A DNA stretch of 64,000 nucleotides from Diploscapter coronatus (taxonomy: Eukaryota > Nematoda > Chromadorea > Rhabditida > Rhabditidae), in contig OZ038423.1 in assembly GCA_964036155.1 (NCBI GenBank), positions 16,631,249 to 16,695,248 of the forward strand, read 5' to 3'. Shown here piece after piece: positions 1 through 13,400 of the stretch (position 1 is its first letter; the number at the start of each line of letters is the position of its first letter). Made by a program: the position numbers and the translations under genes. Below the pieces are notes generated by a model, which saw only the letters and a program-made list of their open reading frames with translations, did not search any database and had not been told where the DNA came from.

Positions 1-212
1 TTGAAGGAAATGTGAGGCTGTACTGAACTCGTACGATATTTTTCCCTTGCTAATAATAAGCAGGCCTAGGAAAAACGATTGTCAGAAACCCTTTGCGATC
101 TACCTCCAGTATATTTTCTTAGCAAAGTTCTAACTCTAAACTTTACATAAAAAGTAAAAGATGGTAGCAAAGCTTCGCTTTACTTGGAGAAAGAATCTCA
201 TTATTTACTTAG

Positions 213-365
213 ATATCTCCCGCGAAAAGACGATCGAGGGAGCAGCTCATTTTGACAAATCTGCCTTGAAGCACGTCGAAATCCACGAGTCGCACAACGT
301 TGAAGGTATTCATATTGTTGACTATATGTTCATTAAAAATAATTGTTTCAGTGATCGATTCGTAA
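213..365 (+). CDS. tth-1: beta-thymosin repeat protein, C-terminal exons (partial, 5' part off window)
   Basis: Two exons are visible: 213-305 and 352-365, joined in phase across a 46-nt intron with a TTTCAG acceptor. The first reads DISREKTIEGAAHFDKSAL then KHVE, the second supplies a short tail ending IDS and a TAA stop at 363-365. The REKT-x5-FDKSALKHVE pattern is the linker plus WH2-like helix of a beta-thymosin repeat, and it fits the last repeat of the C. elegans multi-repeat thymosin TTH-1. Beta-thymosins bind actin monomers in the cytoplasm and regulate filament assembly. Earlier repeats must lie left of position 1. An AATAAA-type signal near 612 could end the transcript. Assignment rests on motif recognition over about 35 residues, so the family is fairly secure and the one-to-one orthology is inferred. 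Confidence 0.8.
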
Positions 366-3300
366 TTAATTGGACTTGGGATGCTAACTTCGACCATATT
401 TATTGCAACAAATATCTATTCAAAATTACGAACTTCTTGAATTTCACTTTCACTTATTCATTCGCAATGCCTGAAACGATATTGGTAATTTTGCAGCATT
501 TTATCTGCCTTATTATTTATCCTTCACCTATTAATCGATTTATCTTCATAATTAATCGATAATCATATCGCCTTGTTCCATTTCATTTCCGTGTTTATCT
601 GCTTTTTCATGAATAAACTTATCATCGTTCTGTCGAGATTTGGCAAATGCAAAGGTGAAAATGAACGAGAAAATGAGTGCACACTTCCCACTTCCAAATC
701 CAAACAAATAATAGCCTATGCATGCGAATGAACGTGAATGTGGCCAGAGCAGAATAGACTTGCCAATTGAATTCTGACAGATTACTGAACTAATCCACCA
801 GTTTGCAATTTTTCATTTTTAGTAATAATTTATTAAAAATTTCGCATGGTGATTCAACTTCTATCGCTAGATTAAATTTTATAGTAGGTTGACCCTAAAT
901 ACCTAATAATATGCAATACGTATCATCGAATATTTTAATTATTTAACATTAATCTATCAGAAATTTTTGCCTTATTCCATTCTGACCTATAAATGTCATT
1001 GAATTTCCCAGAAGTTCGCGAAATTTGAGAACAAATCGGCATTATCTATATTTCATTCTCGGGATCTAAGCAAAATTTCATCAGAATAAATAATTCTAAT
1101 TTTTAAATTACAAAAAGCTATTAGATAACCAAATAATTAGGAGAAATATCAAACTGAATTTATATAGTCTATGAACGTTCACTTGGAATAAAGTAAAAAA
1201 GGGTGCTGTTCTTTATTTCTCTTCCTTGAGCCATTGAATGCGTACACAAACGTGCACATTTGTTCTTTTCGCGATCATTTACTTCCTTCTCGTTTTTCGT
1301 GTTTTAAGGATAATTAATCAATAAATTCTTATCATTATCGATAGATGACAATATTTGGCGAGCGTTTGTTGCGAAAATTTCTATATTTTCGATGAAAGAA
1401 TAAGGAAAAACAAAAAGAGAGCGGGAAAAGTCAACGATGAAAAGTGCCGTCAAAACATGGCATGTCCGCGGTTCAATGAATGAGGAGAAAAAAGACGCTT
1501 TTTAAAATTTTATTCCAAGTGATTGTTCACCGACAATATGAATCACCATTAAAATTACTAATCACTTTGCTTTTCAAGACTGCTTAATTCGCAAAGCTGA
1601 TGAAATTATGTTTTTGATTGTTTTCTTAGTAAAATATCGTTTTCATTTCGCAATTCGTACAGTGCTTTCTATATTTCTCAATTACTCATCCTCTCCAAAA
1701 CATTGCATTTCTCTGTGTCCTGTGCCGTTTTTGCAGCGCGATTCGTTTCGTACAAAATAAGATAACAAAAGTTGCCTGCCGTTTCTTTCGTTGAGTCAAC
1801 GGTTGATTTATTGCAAATTTCTGCATAAACATACGGTTTCTAGCAATATTTATGTGTCGTGATGAATAAGTTTTTTCACAAGTTTGAATCTTTTTCATCA
1901 ATAATCGATAAAAATTCAATGACACCTTATAAAGTACTCAAAAGTCTGGGCCTCCTTTTGATTCTCTATTAAAAATCATCACCATAATAAAGTGACTAAA
2001 TTTTAAAATAAATATTATCCTTTTATCTTTTCTTCCGACAATGTTACTTATTTGCATATTTTTATTCATTTGATCATGAATTTTCGATTTTTACAGCTTC
2101 AATTTTGAAAGTTAAACATGGCTCAGACTGTTGCACATGATTTTTTAAAATGATATAAGTTAAGAAAATTTTATTAATTTTGGTTCGCAATTGCCTAAAA
2201 TCACATCGAAACCAAATGATAGATTCGTTAGCTTTCAATATTAACGTCTAATTGTAAGTTTTGATAGATTTTTATCTTACCATGAATGAAAAGATCACGT
2301 CCAGCAAGCATGAAGTGTTACAGAAACGGACAACATTTCGGCGCATCCTGTGCGTAATACGGGCCCTGCAATTGGCCCACAACCAAATTTGAATACATCA
2401 TCCCCTTGACCTCAATGATCTAACCCAAATTAGCTTGCGTCAAGCAACCGCCCGAACCAAATAATCAGCATTGATCTCACCCACTCCCAAACCTCATTGC
2501 CAAGAATTGCCACTTTTCATCTCACCGCAACCAGTCATCCTTCTTACTTTTTCCACCACCATCCACTGTATGCTCAACAAATCAAAGGCCCTGACAGGCA
2601 ATTACAAACAAACTGTAAAAACTGAAACACGTATTCGAACTCGTTCATTCAGCAGGCGCGAACCTGCTAAAACATTCACAAATATACAAAATCAACTCAC
2701 CCTCTCATAATTTCATATCAAATTCTCTCATCCTCGCATCCAAACATACCTTTCTATACAGATTCGTACACAATCCTATAATTATTTTGCGTTAATTTAT
2801 TTGAATAATTTCTCGTGGTTTCTTTTGACACTTCATCGTTTTATAAATTGAATGAGCTTGCTTATTATCTCGAAATAGCCTAAATTTACTAGCAAAACTG
2901 GTGAAGTACAGCTTTTTTATCAGATTCGCACTTTCATGTTTAACAATAGTTCAGAAAATTTAAAGATGCATCGTCTGATTTAAAAAAAAAAAATGTTTGG
3001 ACAATGATAATTCCAATGAGCTCTTTCAACCATAATTTAACTTCGAATATCCTAATTTCTCATTTCAACTCTGGTAAAGCACATAAAAAAGTCAGCCCAT
3101 TTTACATAAGCAATACTTACTTGGCATATTTAGCATCACTTGTGGTAAACGTAGGTCATAGCCCTTTGTCCTTTTATGAGAGCCTATCTGCGTGCCTCAT
3201 TTGCCTCTGCTCTACAGCAATCGCATCTTATTTTTTACGACCCTGTCTTCATCTGCAATGGATGAGCCCTGCCTCGCTGCCTTGTCTCAGACCTCATTCG

Positions 3301-6300
3301 GCTTTCATAGCCATTCCTACTGTATGTGCATTCTATTCCAATTCTAAGCAAGTCTTCAGCTTATCACGCAATCTTCCTTCCTGCTTGCCGTCTCCGTTTC
3401 GTATAGATATCCTCTGCGATGCCATCTGCTGCCCAGCCTAGCCAGGCTCATTCTCATTGTCACTAACTGGATAACTCAATTATCCTTCTTCCAGAGCTCA
3501 TCTCATTCCCCCATTCCTTTCATTCTCTTCGACCAATTCCTTGCAGCCTTCCAAAATATCCTTCGTTTGTTTCTTTTTCTAAATCCACGACCAAACATTC
3601 CGGATAAAATTTCCAATATTAAACAGATCAAAATCAGCATGAAATTGCAAACAAAGTATTAGATCAGGGATTGCATGTTTAAAACAGTGAAGAAAAGATA
3701 AAAATTCAGTTGAATTTTTTTGATTATGAAACGATCGGTGGAAAAAATTACGAAAATTTATTATCTTTACCCATTACAATTGCGTGAATTCTAAAATTGC
3801 AATGTTATGATTGTTACACCACTCTGACCAAAATATTATTTTACACTGGAAATGAAGATCCAATCTGGTGATGTAATAATAATGAAAAAGTATCGAGCAG
3901 TGCACAATTCGCCTGTTCCCTGCAATCATTCTCGTGCCAGTCGAGTCAAAGTTAACTAATGAAGTCCCTCGAGGAATGGTTGTGAACATAATTGATCATC
4001 ACCAGCTTGTTGTTTACGACAGTCCCTCCACCCCTTCGTTTATGCATTTCTGCCCAGATGCTCATGACTTCACTGCTCTGCCTTTGTCCTTGTGTTTCAT
4101 TATCCGACCGACAAACAATCGAATTTCCATCGATCCGTCCCTTCTCCCCTTCTATGCACATCTTCTTTCCCTCACCCCCAATTGCTGCCAGACTCATCAT
4201 TCCGTCCCTCAGGGATTTCCCTCCAAATGTATCAATTCCTCTAATGACCCTAGCTATGTCTATTCGATTGTTCCGTTTTCGGTTCATTTCTCCTCGAATT
4301 CAATCCAGTACGATGCCAACGCGACACAGCCAAACAAGCAGCAGTCTGCCATAAATTGATTTGATTCGTTCTCTACTTTCCCTTCAATTTTATCGCCCCT
4401 TCTGCCATTCCCATTCCATTCTGCCAGTTCTTATCACGATTTCTCCCCGATTTGCCGGGTAAGTCTCTCTTTGTGATTTCAGTTCCAATTGTATGAATTC
4501 TCGATTTTCTATTCTTTCATCCGTAATTGCATTCGAACATCAACAATTGATGTGTATGTTATGTGGAATTGGAATGGCAGAGTGCAGAGGCACGCGACGG
4601 TCTCTCTTTCTCTCTCCCTCTCTTCTCTCCATGCTGACACCCATTTGGCTGCCTGTGCCTGTGTTAGTGTATGTGCAAGGTCGCGTGAATTGTCTTTCTC
4701 TCTTCTCCTTCATTCTTCATTCGGATTTCCATCGAATGGCCTAAGGCTGACTGACTGACTTGAATAGAGGTTGGGGCGTTGTCTTCAGTCTTCTTCTTTT
4801 TCTTTTTCTTGTCTTATCGATTTTGATTTGCTGATTGCGTCTCCCTCTCCCATATTCTCTCCATCTTTTAGCCTCTTTCCGTCTAATCTCTCACTTTCTG
4901 CTTAAATCTTTTTCCCAAACACAGTTGGACTTCAATTCTCCAGGCCTAGCATCTAGCATTCAGTCAGTCATTCAGTCTCAGTCAGTCAGTCAGTCCGTTC
5001 TGTTTCTGCGTTTCTGCTCCACTCCCCGCTTTCCCAATTCCGGTCCCAGTTTTTTCTTCCTGACTCCTGAGGCTTCTTTTTCTTAGCTGTTTCTTTATTT
5101 CAGCGACCAATTTCTTTGTTTCAGTCATTTTCTGACTCTCAAATTCAGACCCACATTTAGCTGCTAATTCGTACAGACTCGCGCACATTCTGCAGTCAGC
5201 GTTTTCTCATGTATAGGCATTTTGCGCATTGTGTATTACCTTTGGAATGCTTGTTCGATTGCTCACAACTTCTTTCGTTGTGCCTTTTTTGTTATTTGCC
5301 TCTTTCCTTCTTCTTCTTATGTGATAGGCAGAGCTCCGCCTTCGTTTTCCTTTCTCCATGCAGTGATTCATGCTGAATATTTGGTGAGCAGGCGCAGGAC
5401 GCGGGAAGGTGTTGCCTGCCTCTATGCCTCTACAGATTGTACAGCCGTGGCAGTTTTTCCTTTCTGCCTGCCAGGCCGTACATATTCAATTCCATCGTAT
5501 AGCCGCTAGAATTTTCGATTTTTACGGCAAATCCAACGTTTGGATATTGGTTCTTCTGATCTTCACAACAACTGCACGCTCACTACTCAAATGAAAACGT
5601 CACTATTCATAATTATTCATCATTAGGCGAGCATTGCATCACCATCATAGACGGTGTGGACAGATCGATGTCTCTTCATTTCTAACTTGTTGGTCTCTAG
5701 TCATTAAAAATAAATCATCTGATTATGGGCATGCCCGACCAATCGATTTCCCCCTTCCATATTGAGAATATCGGCGTGACATTTCAACACCTAACTTCTC
5801 CCTCCCCTTCTCTTCTCATTCGCATTCCATTTTCATTTCGATTTCCAAAATGCCCCTCCTCTCACTGCAATTCGCAATTTCGTTCCAATCGACATTCGAT
5901 TCGAATCAATATTCCGTTGTCTGCCTGCCTGTGGTGTCTCTCCCTCCCTCCGCTTCCTCCCATTTCTGTCTCTGTCTGCATTTTCCCTGTTTTCCCTGTT
6001 TCATGCCTGCCACTCCTTTCCCTCGTCCCTCCTCTTCTTTTCCGGTTCTTTCCACGTTCACTTTCATTTCACGACGATTTTCCTCCCTCCAGCTTCCCCA
6101 CTGCTACGTGCCTTTCTGCTTATAGCCGCATATTCTTGTCCTTGTCGCTCTACTACTACGCACTGTACGTTTCTCCTCTTCCTCTTCCATTCGCTCTCCC
6201 GTCGAGCGTGGCCGAATTTACCATCCATGAAATTTCATATGCGAAAGCAAATTACATCCCATCTTTGGTCGAAGTTGAGATCGAGGCAAGCAGCTAGACG

Positions 6301-8153
6301 ACCGACTGATTTACATATTTACAATGCGTTAGAATGCATACGATCGTACAATTCTGTTACACTTGTACTTGTAGAAGAGAAGTGATGAAATATTTTCTTT
6401 TCACAGATCTTCTTTGTGATTTTAGCAATATTTTTATCATCCGATCTTAACTTATTTCTGATTAATTTTAGCTGATTCAATTTTTATTACACAGAGGAAA
6501 AATTTATGAGCCTTCTGCTATGAGCTAGGATCAGATAATATTTTTTCTTAGATTTTCGATCAAATATTGTATGAAACATCATCAAAACACGACTATGAAA
6601 TATGAGGTTTAGATATTCTTTCAAGACAAATCATCCACTTCTCTAGATATTAATTAAAATGATTAATAATCTGAGATACAATAGCGAGGAAACATTTGGA
6701 AGAGCGATATTTTCTAGTCATGCGCGTCTATCTTTTCCTTGCTTCAATATGAATTAATTGAACGGAAATATTGAGTGCATTAAATTTTATACGGGCTAGG
6801 TCGTAATTATAGCGCGTTAAAAATTCTCTCGCAAGGAATTTTGCAATATTTTCGAAATAAAATGACAGATATGTAAACCTCGATATTCGTTTTCTTAAAA
6901 TCAAAAAAATTTGTTAAAACATCGGTCATAGGGTTAAAATTCAACCAAGACAGAATGAATATGTCTCGCTATAAATATGGCCCACCCTGTAATGCGCCTA
7001 AATTTAAATACTTACTTTCGGATCGCCCTCACGCTTATTATGGGTTATCTAAAAATGCTGATGCGTTACCGAAATTTTGCTCGCCGATCTAAGGATGTGT
7101 TTCAGAAGTTTATGCAAATATTGAGCGTCATTGCCATCACTTGACTGCATATCGATCAGCTTATATCTGCTATCGCCAGATTCACTTTCTGTTGTGATGC
7201 TTCTCTTTTCGATTTAACCCCAATCGAACACTCCTCTTGACTTTTTTGCGAATGGCCAATTAGTCGGCTTCGTTGCCTCATTTGAATTCCTTCGTGTTTG
7301 GTTAATTGGCCGCTCTTTTCCCTCCCCCCTCCCCTCTCAGCTCATCATCTGTCACAATACTCACATCATTCAGCCTTCAGCTGGCAGTTTTGCATTCTGT
7401 CTTCATCCCTTCCAACTCTCCAACTTTCTCCCTCTTTTCATCTTCTTTTCACTTTTATTCCCATCTGACCAGTCAGTCCGTTTTCATTTCAATCGATACC
7501 TCCAACGTCGCTGTCTTCGCTTACCTCTGCCGCATGTCTGTATTCGTTGTCCTTCGTCCACTCATCTTCTTGCCTCGAGCTTCTTCTTTCACCTCCCCTC
7601 CGTTCCCCACATTTGATGCTCTTCGCAGTTTCTGTCTCTGTTCCATCTGCGCCCATTCCCTCATTCTCAGTTTCGTTTCTGTTTTTGTTTTATTTCCCGA
7701 TTCCCCAGTTTTTGCCTGTGGCCCTTCGTTCCAACTGCCAGCCGTCTTCCAGCTTCCAGCACCTGAGATTGAGATTCGTACACAAACTGCGAAGAGGAAG
7801 GCGAGGGATGCGAATGAGAGGAGATTAATTTGAGAATGAGGCAAATAAAAGAAGAAACAGAAACTGCAAATTGTTGGATGCAGTCACATTTGTGCTTTTG
7901 AATTGCTTCTCCCCTTCCTTTAGCTCTTCTACCACAGATACAATTCTGGTGATTCGTGCAAAGCCACAATATCGTTATATGTGCCTCTTTCAAATAGAAA
8001 TAATCTTGAAATTGCAATGTTTCGTCTCGTCGTTTCTCTGTATTTCCCTTTCCTTTTCCTTCCCAAGATGGGTTAATTTCGGACCAGTTTCATCAGTTCG
8101 AACAAAAGGCAATTTACTTATTTGAGTGTGTTCATTAGTGGAAGAGGAGCTGA

Positions 8154-8238
8154 GCTGAGGGCTAAGAGAAGAGGAGGGAAAGGGAGATGCAATGGGCCGG
8201 GACCCGAGGTCTGGAGTCCTCAGCCCTTAGCCCTCAGC
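8154..8238. repeat. inverted repeat able to form a hairpin upstream of mbl-1
   Basis: GCTGAGGGCTAAG at 8154-8166 is a perfect 13-bp reverse complement of 8226-8238, with a 59-nt spacer. Related CCCTTAGCCC words occur again near 19,270. No coding potential was seen, and its function is unknown. Confidence 0.6.
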
Positions 8239-9072
8239 CCAGTCATCTAGTCATCTACCGTAGTCCTTTCTGAGCAGCTCTAATCACCAGCACATCTTCA
8301 GAAAGTCACCATCCTCGTCTTTGTCTCCCTGCGTTTCAACTCTTCCATCATCATCTCATATGATTCGCATTTCGCGATAAAAACTAATCGAATTGACACG
8401 AGATTAGCAGAAATGCAGCGCTGTAATGTGGATGGAAGAAGTTGTTGTTGTCTGCAAAAAGCACTAGGTTGATGCAACTTTGAAGAGTTCGCTTCTTTGG
8501 TTCGAATTGAACAATTGAAAGCGATCTCTTCGAAACCAAACATTCCCTCTGTCGGTTAATAATTCATGTAGTGAATAGTGTAACTGCATAGTTTGGTAGT
8601 TTCGATGCCCAACCCAATTCGGCTGTAAAGTCTGTGTGGAGATGATCGATCTAGCTGCAACTATTGTTATGTCCATTTTGGCCTTCTGTCCTATGTCCTT
8701 CTGTCTCTGTTTCATTCTCGTCCTCTCCTCTTCTCAATCAGCAATCAGTTCAGCAGTCCATTCGATGGTATATTTGATCTAGAGGTACTTGTGATGCTAT
8801 GATGCAGATAGCAGTTGAATTGAGAGTTGTGATATGAGGTGCGAATGGTGAAGAAAGAAATAAAGAAATGGAGGAAGGAGGAAATGCAATTCAATTCTCT
8901 TCCTCTCTCTTCCTCCTTCATTCTCTCCATGCAATTCTCCTTTTGTCTCTAGTTGATTTATCATTGGCAGTGCTGGTGTAATGGGTGCATGGCCCAGGGT
9001 CCATGGCAGCTTCTGCCTAGCTTCAGTTTCCCTACCCCTTGCTTTCCCCTTTCATCTTGCCTCCCTCCTCCT

Positions 9073-9096
9073 CCTCTCTCTCTCTCTCTCTTGGTC
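9073..9096. repeat. CT dinucleotide microsatellite
   Basis: A run of CT dinucleotides lies inside the pyrimidine-rich interval upstream of mbl-1. It is typical simple sequence. Confidence 0.6.
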
Positions 9097-10375
9097 TCCT
9101 TTCTTTATTTCTCTAGGCAATTCTGTTTTGCTGCAATCGATATAACTTGACATTGTAGCAGCCAAGGGAGTGGGGCAGTGGCAGCGCTCTGCAGAGCTGC
9201 CCTACTGTAGGTGGGCGTGTCCATTGTTGGACTAAGCTTGAGATGTTGTGGCGTCGTGCATCACTTCGTCAAGTGCAGATTAGATTCCATGTAGAGCATC
9301 AGAGCATCTACAGTTCATGCCGTGCAGTTTGGCAGTCTGCTGTTCTCCCTGCTCTTTGTCATTCTTCTCGTCCATTCTCCGTCTCATTTTCCCATCGGCT
9401 CTTCCCTCCTTCCCTCCTTTGCATTCAGCATTTTATGTCCTCCTTGGTCTTCCGTCCTCCGTCTCAATTTTCCCTTTTCCCTGTCTCTGCCCGGTCCGTC
9501 TCTGTCTCTCCTCCATCATCTCAATTTTTGCGTGTGTCTTCCGGCCTGCAGTCCAATAGCAGTCCCTCCCCCTTCCTCCCTTCTTCCCAAAATTCAGTTC
9601 GTCTCGTTTCGGACGGCCACAGACCTCGTGTTCCGCTGCCTTTCCTGAATCGGAATTGCTTCCCCTCCTTTCAATTACCATTTCTCCAATCTCGTCCTGT
9701 CTTCACTTGACCCGCCTTTTTCCTATTTCTGTGAAATCTCTCTGGCCAGTTGCCACACTTCTCTTGTCTCTACAATTCCAACTCTCAAATTCCTTTTTGC
9801 TATTTTCATCGTTTTCTTATACTTTATTTTGTGTTAATCATTATTTTTTCTCTATTTTCTCTATTCTCCGTCTTTGACTCTCACACTTTGATTTAGCATT
9901 CTCTGAAACCAGTCTTTCTGTAATAATGATCGACAATTCTCAAAAGAAAGTGCGACTGGAGAGTGTATTGAAAATGGGAGAGTTGGAGAAGCATAAATTG
10001 AGAGTGAAGAGAGAGGAGAGAGGAGCGGGGATAGCAAGAGAAAGTGACAGTCAGGCAGTCATCTATGTAGTGACTGGCCAGGCCATATTCGACCAGTTTC
10101 ATCGTTTGCCAGTAACTATTTTCATTTTCTCTGATTCTACTCCCAACTCGGCCTTTTGCCTCTATGCCTCTATTTTTCGATTTCCATTTTAAGCAGTTGC
10201 AGTTGTGTCGGTATTTTTCCTGCCCCTGTCCCTGTCCCTTTCCCTGTCACATGCCTTCTGCGTTTAGCCTTCTAACTTTGCCCTCTCGTCTCGCATTTCG
10301 TAATCGCATCTTCACGATTCCCTTCATTCTCCATTCCCCATTCCCCATTTAATCAGTCAATTCAATTCAACTCTT

Positions 10376-10415
10376 TAGATACCATCGTCGTGCAGTGCTT
10401 CTGTCGATTGGCGCC
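10376..10415 (+). promoter_or_regulatory. possible trans-splice acceptor and 5' leader of mbl-1
   Basis: CTCTTTAG ends at 10378, 37 nt before the mbl-1 ATG, and follows a pyrimidine-rich run. In nematodes such a site directly upstream of a start codon often accepts a spliced leader. It could instead be an ordinary acceptor joined to an upstream 5' UTR exon. Confidence 0.4.
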
Positions 10416-13400
10416 ATGTACGACGAGAACTCAAACGCATCAGTGGCGGTAGGCATTTTTTCAAATAATTCAATTAAAAACCATCACGATGGGTAATTCA
10501 CCGTCAGTTGACTGTAAAGTAAAGTACTTTTATTCATTCAAAGATAAAAGGTGAAGTACTTGTAAAATGATGTAACCACATTGCAGGCGACGCTGCCTTT
10601 GTCGTCAGCGACAGTTCCCCTATCAGCTCCGTCCTCAGCTCTAACTCAGCTATTCAACGTGAAGGACAGTCGATGGCTGCAGGTCTGTCCCCCTCTTTAT
10701 TCCACTGTTTATTTGCCTTTGTTTATTGCGCGAACATGCAGCCTGTCTCTATGGGCAGTGAGACTGACTGGCCAGGCGGCTGCACATGTGTTGCTCCTCT
10801 GCAGTCGCAAAGAGTAGCTGCCACTGGCTAGGCCAATCAAACAATGGAGCTGTGAAGCTGTGTGAAGCATTGCATTGTATTTGGAGTACATAAACATTGA
10901 GAGTTGAGAGGCAAATGTGATAAATGCTGATGCAGGAATGCAACAAATCGAGGGTATATTAGATCCCAATCGATATGTTTATGAATGGTGATTGATTGTT
11001 TTGCTTCAGGTTGAAGTGTGTCGCGAATTCCAGCGAGGACAGTGTGCCAGATCGGATCAGGAGTGCAAATTCGCTCATCCACCACCTCATGTCGATGTTC
11101 AGCAGGTATATTTTATTCTTCATAAATTTGCCGCTCATTGGCGCCATTTATATCGTAAAATAGTGGTTTTTAAATAGAGTGATAGGTAGAAGTTTGGAAA
11201 CTACTGTTCAGTTAAATATAGCATATCATTTATTCAAGTATTTAATAATATACGAGCCGATTATTAGGTTATCAATATTAGATGCCTATTATGGATATTT
11301 GACTCGTTTGATAAACTTTTGAAGAATAGGCTAAAAGCATTTTTCAAAGAAGGAAGTCGTCGAAATAGGAACTCAGTTTTTGATGAAATTTCCTACATGG
11401 GGGTTTTCGATGACGCGCTGATCATTATGGCGAAGTCAAAAAGTCCAAAGCAGGAATCTGGTGTTAGGAAATTCTTCACTCGCATTTTAAGTGTGAGGAA
11501 TGAGCAAATTCGCTTGTCAAAAATGCATACAAATTTGCAAGTTTGTAATCAGAAGTGAAGAAAAGGATTTTCACCAATTTCCTGCTTCCAGACCCCAATT
11601 TTGCACTTTTTGACTTCACCATCATGATTAGCGCGATCGAAAATCTGAGTTCCTGTGTTGACAACTCTTTTGTAAGCCTAAAGGTAACAACTTAATTAGC
11701 ACTACAATAGCAACTAATCTAAATCAAATCTATCATATCCAAATGATCATAGTTTCCAAACTTGACTGACTTTTTACTGTAAATAATTTGAATCAAAATT
11801 AACCGGAGTAATCTGAAACCTCCTAACATCTTTGCTGAAAAGGACATTTTTGAAAAAAAATTAAACCCTATTTCTAATTTATATCATGAATTCATGAGGT
11901 TTTATGATTCCTTTAAGATAATTATCCACTTTTTATATTTTATCTTCCCTAAATGAACCATATGTTTCAGGGCCGAGTGACTGCGTGCTATGACAGCATC
12001 AAGGTACGGTTTATGAATTTATCAATTTTTCTTTCATTCAAATGGAGTCTTTGCATTTGCAATGAGATTGCCCTGTCTGCATTTGACCGACTACTCTCAG
12101 TTCATTCAGCAGTTGCAATTCGTTTCCAGCATTTCGTCTTCCAAATGCATGCGATTCTTATTCCATTTCTTTCCTTTCCTTGCATTGTTTAATGTGTCCC
12201 TTTCTGGGTCTCTCTGCCCTCTCGATATCCCATAATCTCAGCTCGTTTCCTAGGCTTCTCCCTCTTCGTCTATCAATCTTTTTCTCTATTCCATTTCCAT
12301 TTATTCATCTCAATTCATTCTGCATCCATCGCCATACCTTCTCATTCTTCATTTCGGATTTCAATCAACAGACCTCTTTCGAGGATTGCGCCCAGCGATG
12401 ATGCTTCTCCGAGAGCAATAAGTGCAATTCAGCATTCAGTTGTAAATGCATTCATACGTTCATGTTCGAATGCCTGCATTCTGCATTCAGACAGTCTCAA
12501 GTCTGCAGCTGCAGTAATAGGACAATTTTTTCTATCAGCAAAAGAAACTCGAGAATTCTCCACGAAAAGCGGAAACAGCCTTTGAAAAAGTTATTTGCAG
12601 TTTTAGTATTGAATCAATTTTTCCATGATTCGTCAAATTTCTTTTGCAAACGGAGCGAAATAGAAAAATAGAAATTTAGTTTATTCTTCAAGTGAATACT
12701 CAAAACGCAGCAATTTCTTTGCAAGAATATGGAACTTTTAAACCTGAATTTATAGGCAAAAATGTTCGACTTGACACCTCAATTAAAAATGTTTCATTTT
12801 TCGTGGAAGAATGTGAATCCAGAATCGCAATTCTCATTTCTACCAGTTTGCCAACCTGCCATTTATCACAGTTCTCAAATCATTTGCACTTTCTTCTCCA
12901 CATCACAGCACAGACAACTAATTCGAGTTCTAAGCGCCTCATCTTCCTTCTATCAACTTTCTGCTTCTTTGTAGTCTGACTCCTTTGCCTCCAGCCCGTT
13001 GTTCAGTTTACATTGATTTCAATCAATCTCGTTCATTTTTCCTGCTCCAGGCCTCTTTCCTCTTCTCTTTCTGAGAGCATCGACTCAGAGTCAAACTAAT
13101 GGGCCCAAATCAATCATTGACTCTGGAGGAAGGAGAATGAAGAATGGAATCGAAGAAACGCGGCACTGAAAAAAGCTTGAAGGATTAGCCGAGAGGCGAG
13201 GGGAAGGGGAGAACGAATTTTGCTGGAAGAGGAATGGGGAATGGAAGGGGTTCGGGTTGACGAAATGCATCCCATTGGAATGGAAATTAAACGAGATGGG
13301 TCTGGGACTGAGAGAATTCCGAATGCTGCAGAGCCTTGAGGGCAATCAGGAGCTGTGTCCAAATAAGCCCCCATTCTCAATACATAGTGGCAGTGTAGCA

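Larger units (their letters stand above)
366..10375. other. gene-poor pyrimidine-rich interval upstream of mbl-1
   Basis: About 10 kb without a coding region I can support. From about 4,000 to 10,300 the + strand is strongly C/T-rich, with many TTCC, CTCT and TTTC runs, a CAGT tandem run near 4,970-5,000 and a CT dinucleotide run near 9,075-9,095. This composition creates spurious open frames on both strands. The stretch may hold distal promoters or alternative first exons of mbl-1, as muscleblind genes in other nematodes have long 5' regions, but none is identifiable here. Confidence 0.5.

Noticed and set aside
3004..3441. Open frame of 145 codons (+)
   Set aside because: It lies in pyrimidine-rich DNA, has Ser/Leu/Pro/Cys-biased composition, no recognisable domain and no exon partners.
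5725..6297. Open frame of 190 codons (+)
   Set aside because: Its length follows from C/T-rich DNA that lacks stop codons; the protein is low-complexity Ser/Pro/Leu/Phe.
7306..7833. Open frame of 175 codons (+) with an overlapping antisense frame
   Set aside because: Same low-complexity pyrimidine bias on the sense strand, purine bias on the other; no family features.
9243..9710. Open frame of 155 codons (+)
   Set aside because: Another C/T-rich frame; overlapping frames in the region are equally open.
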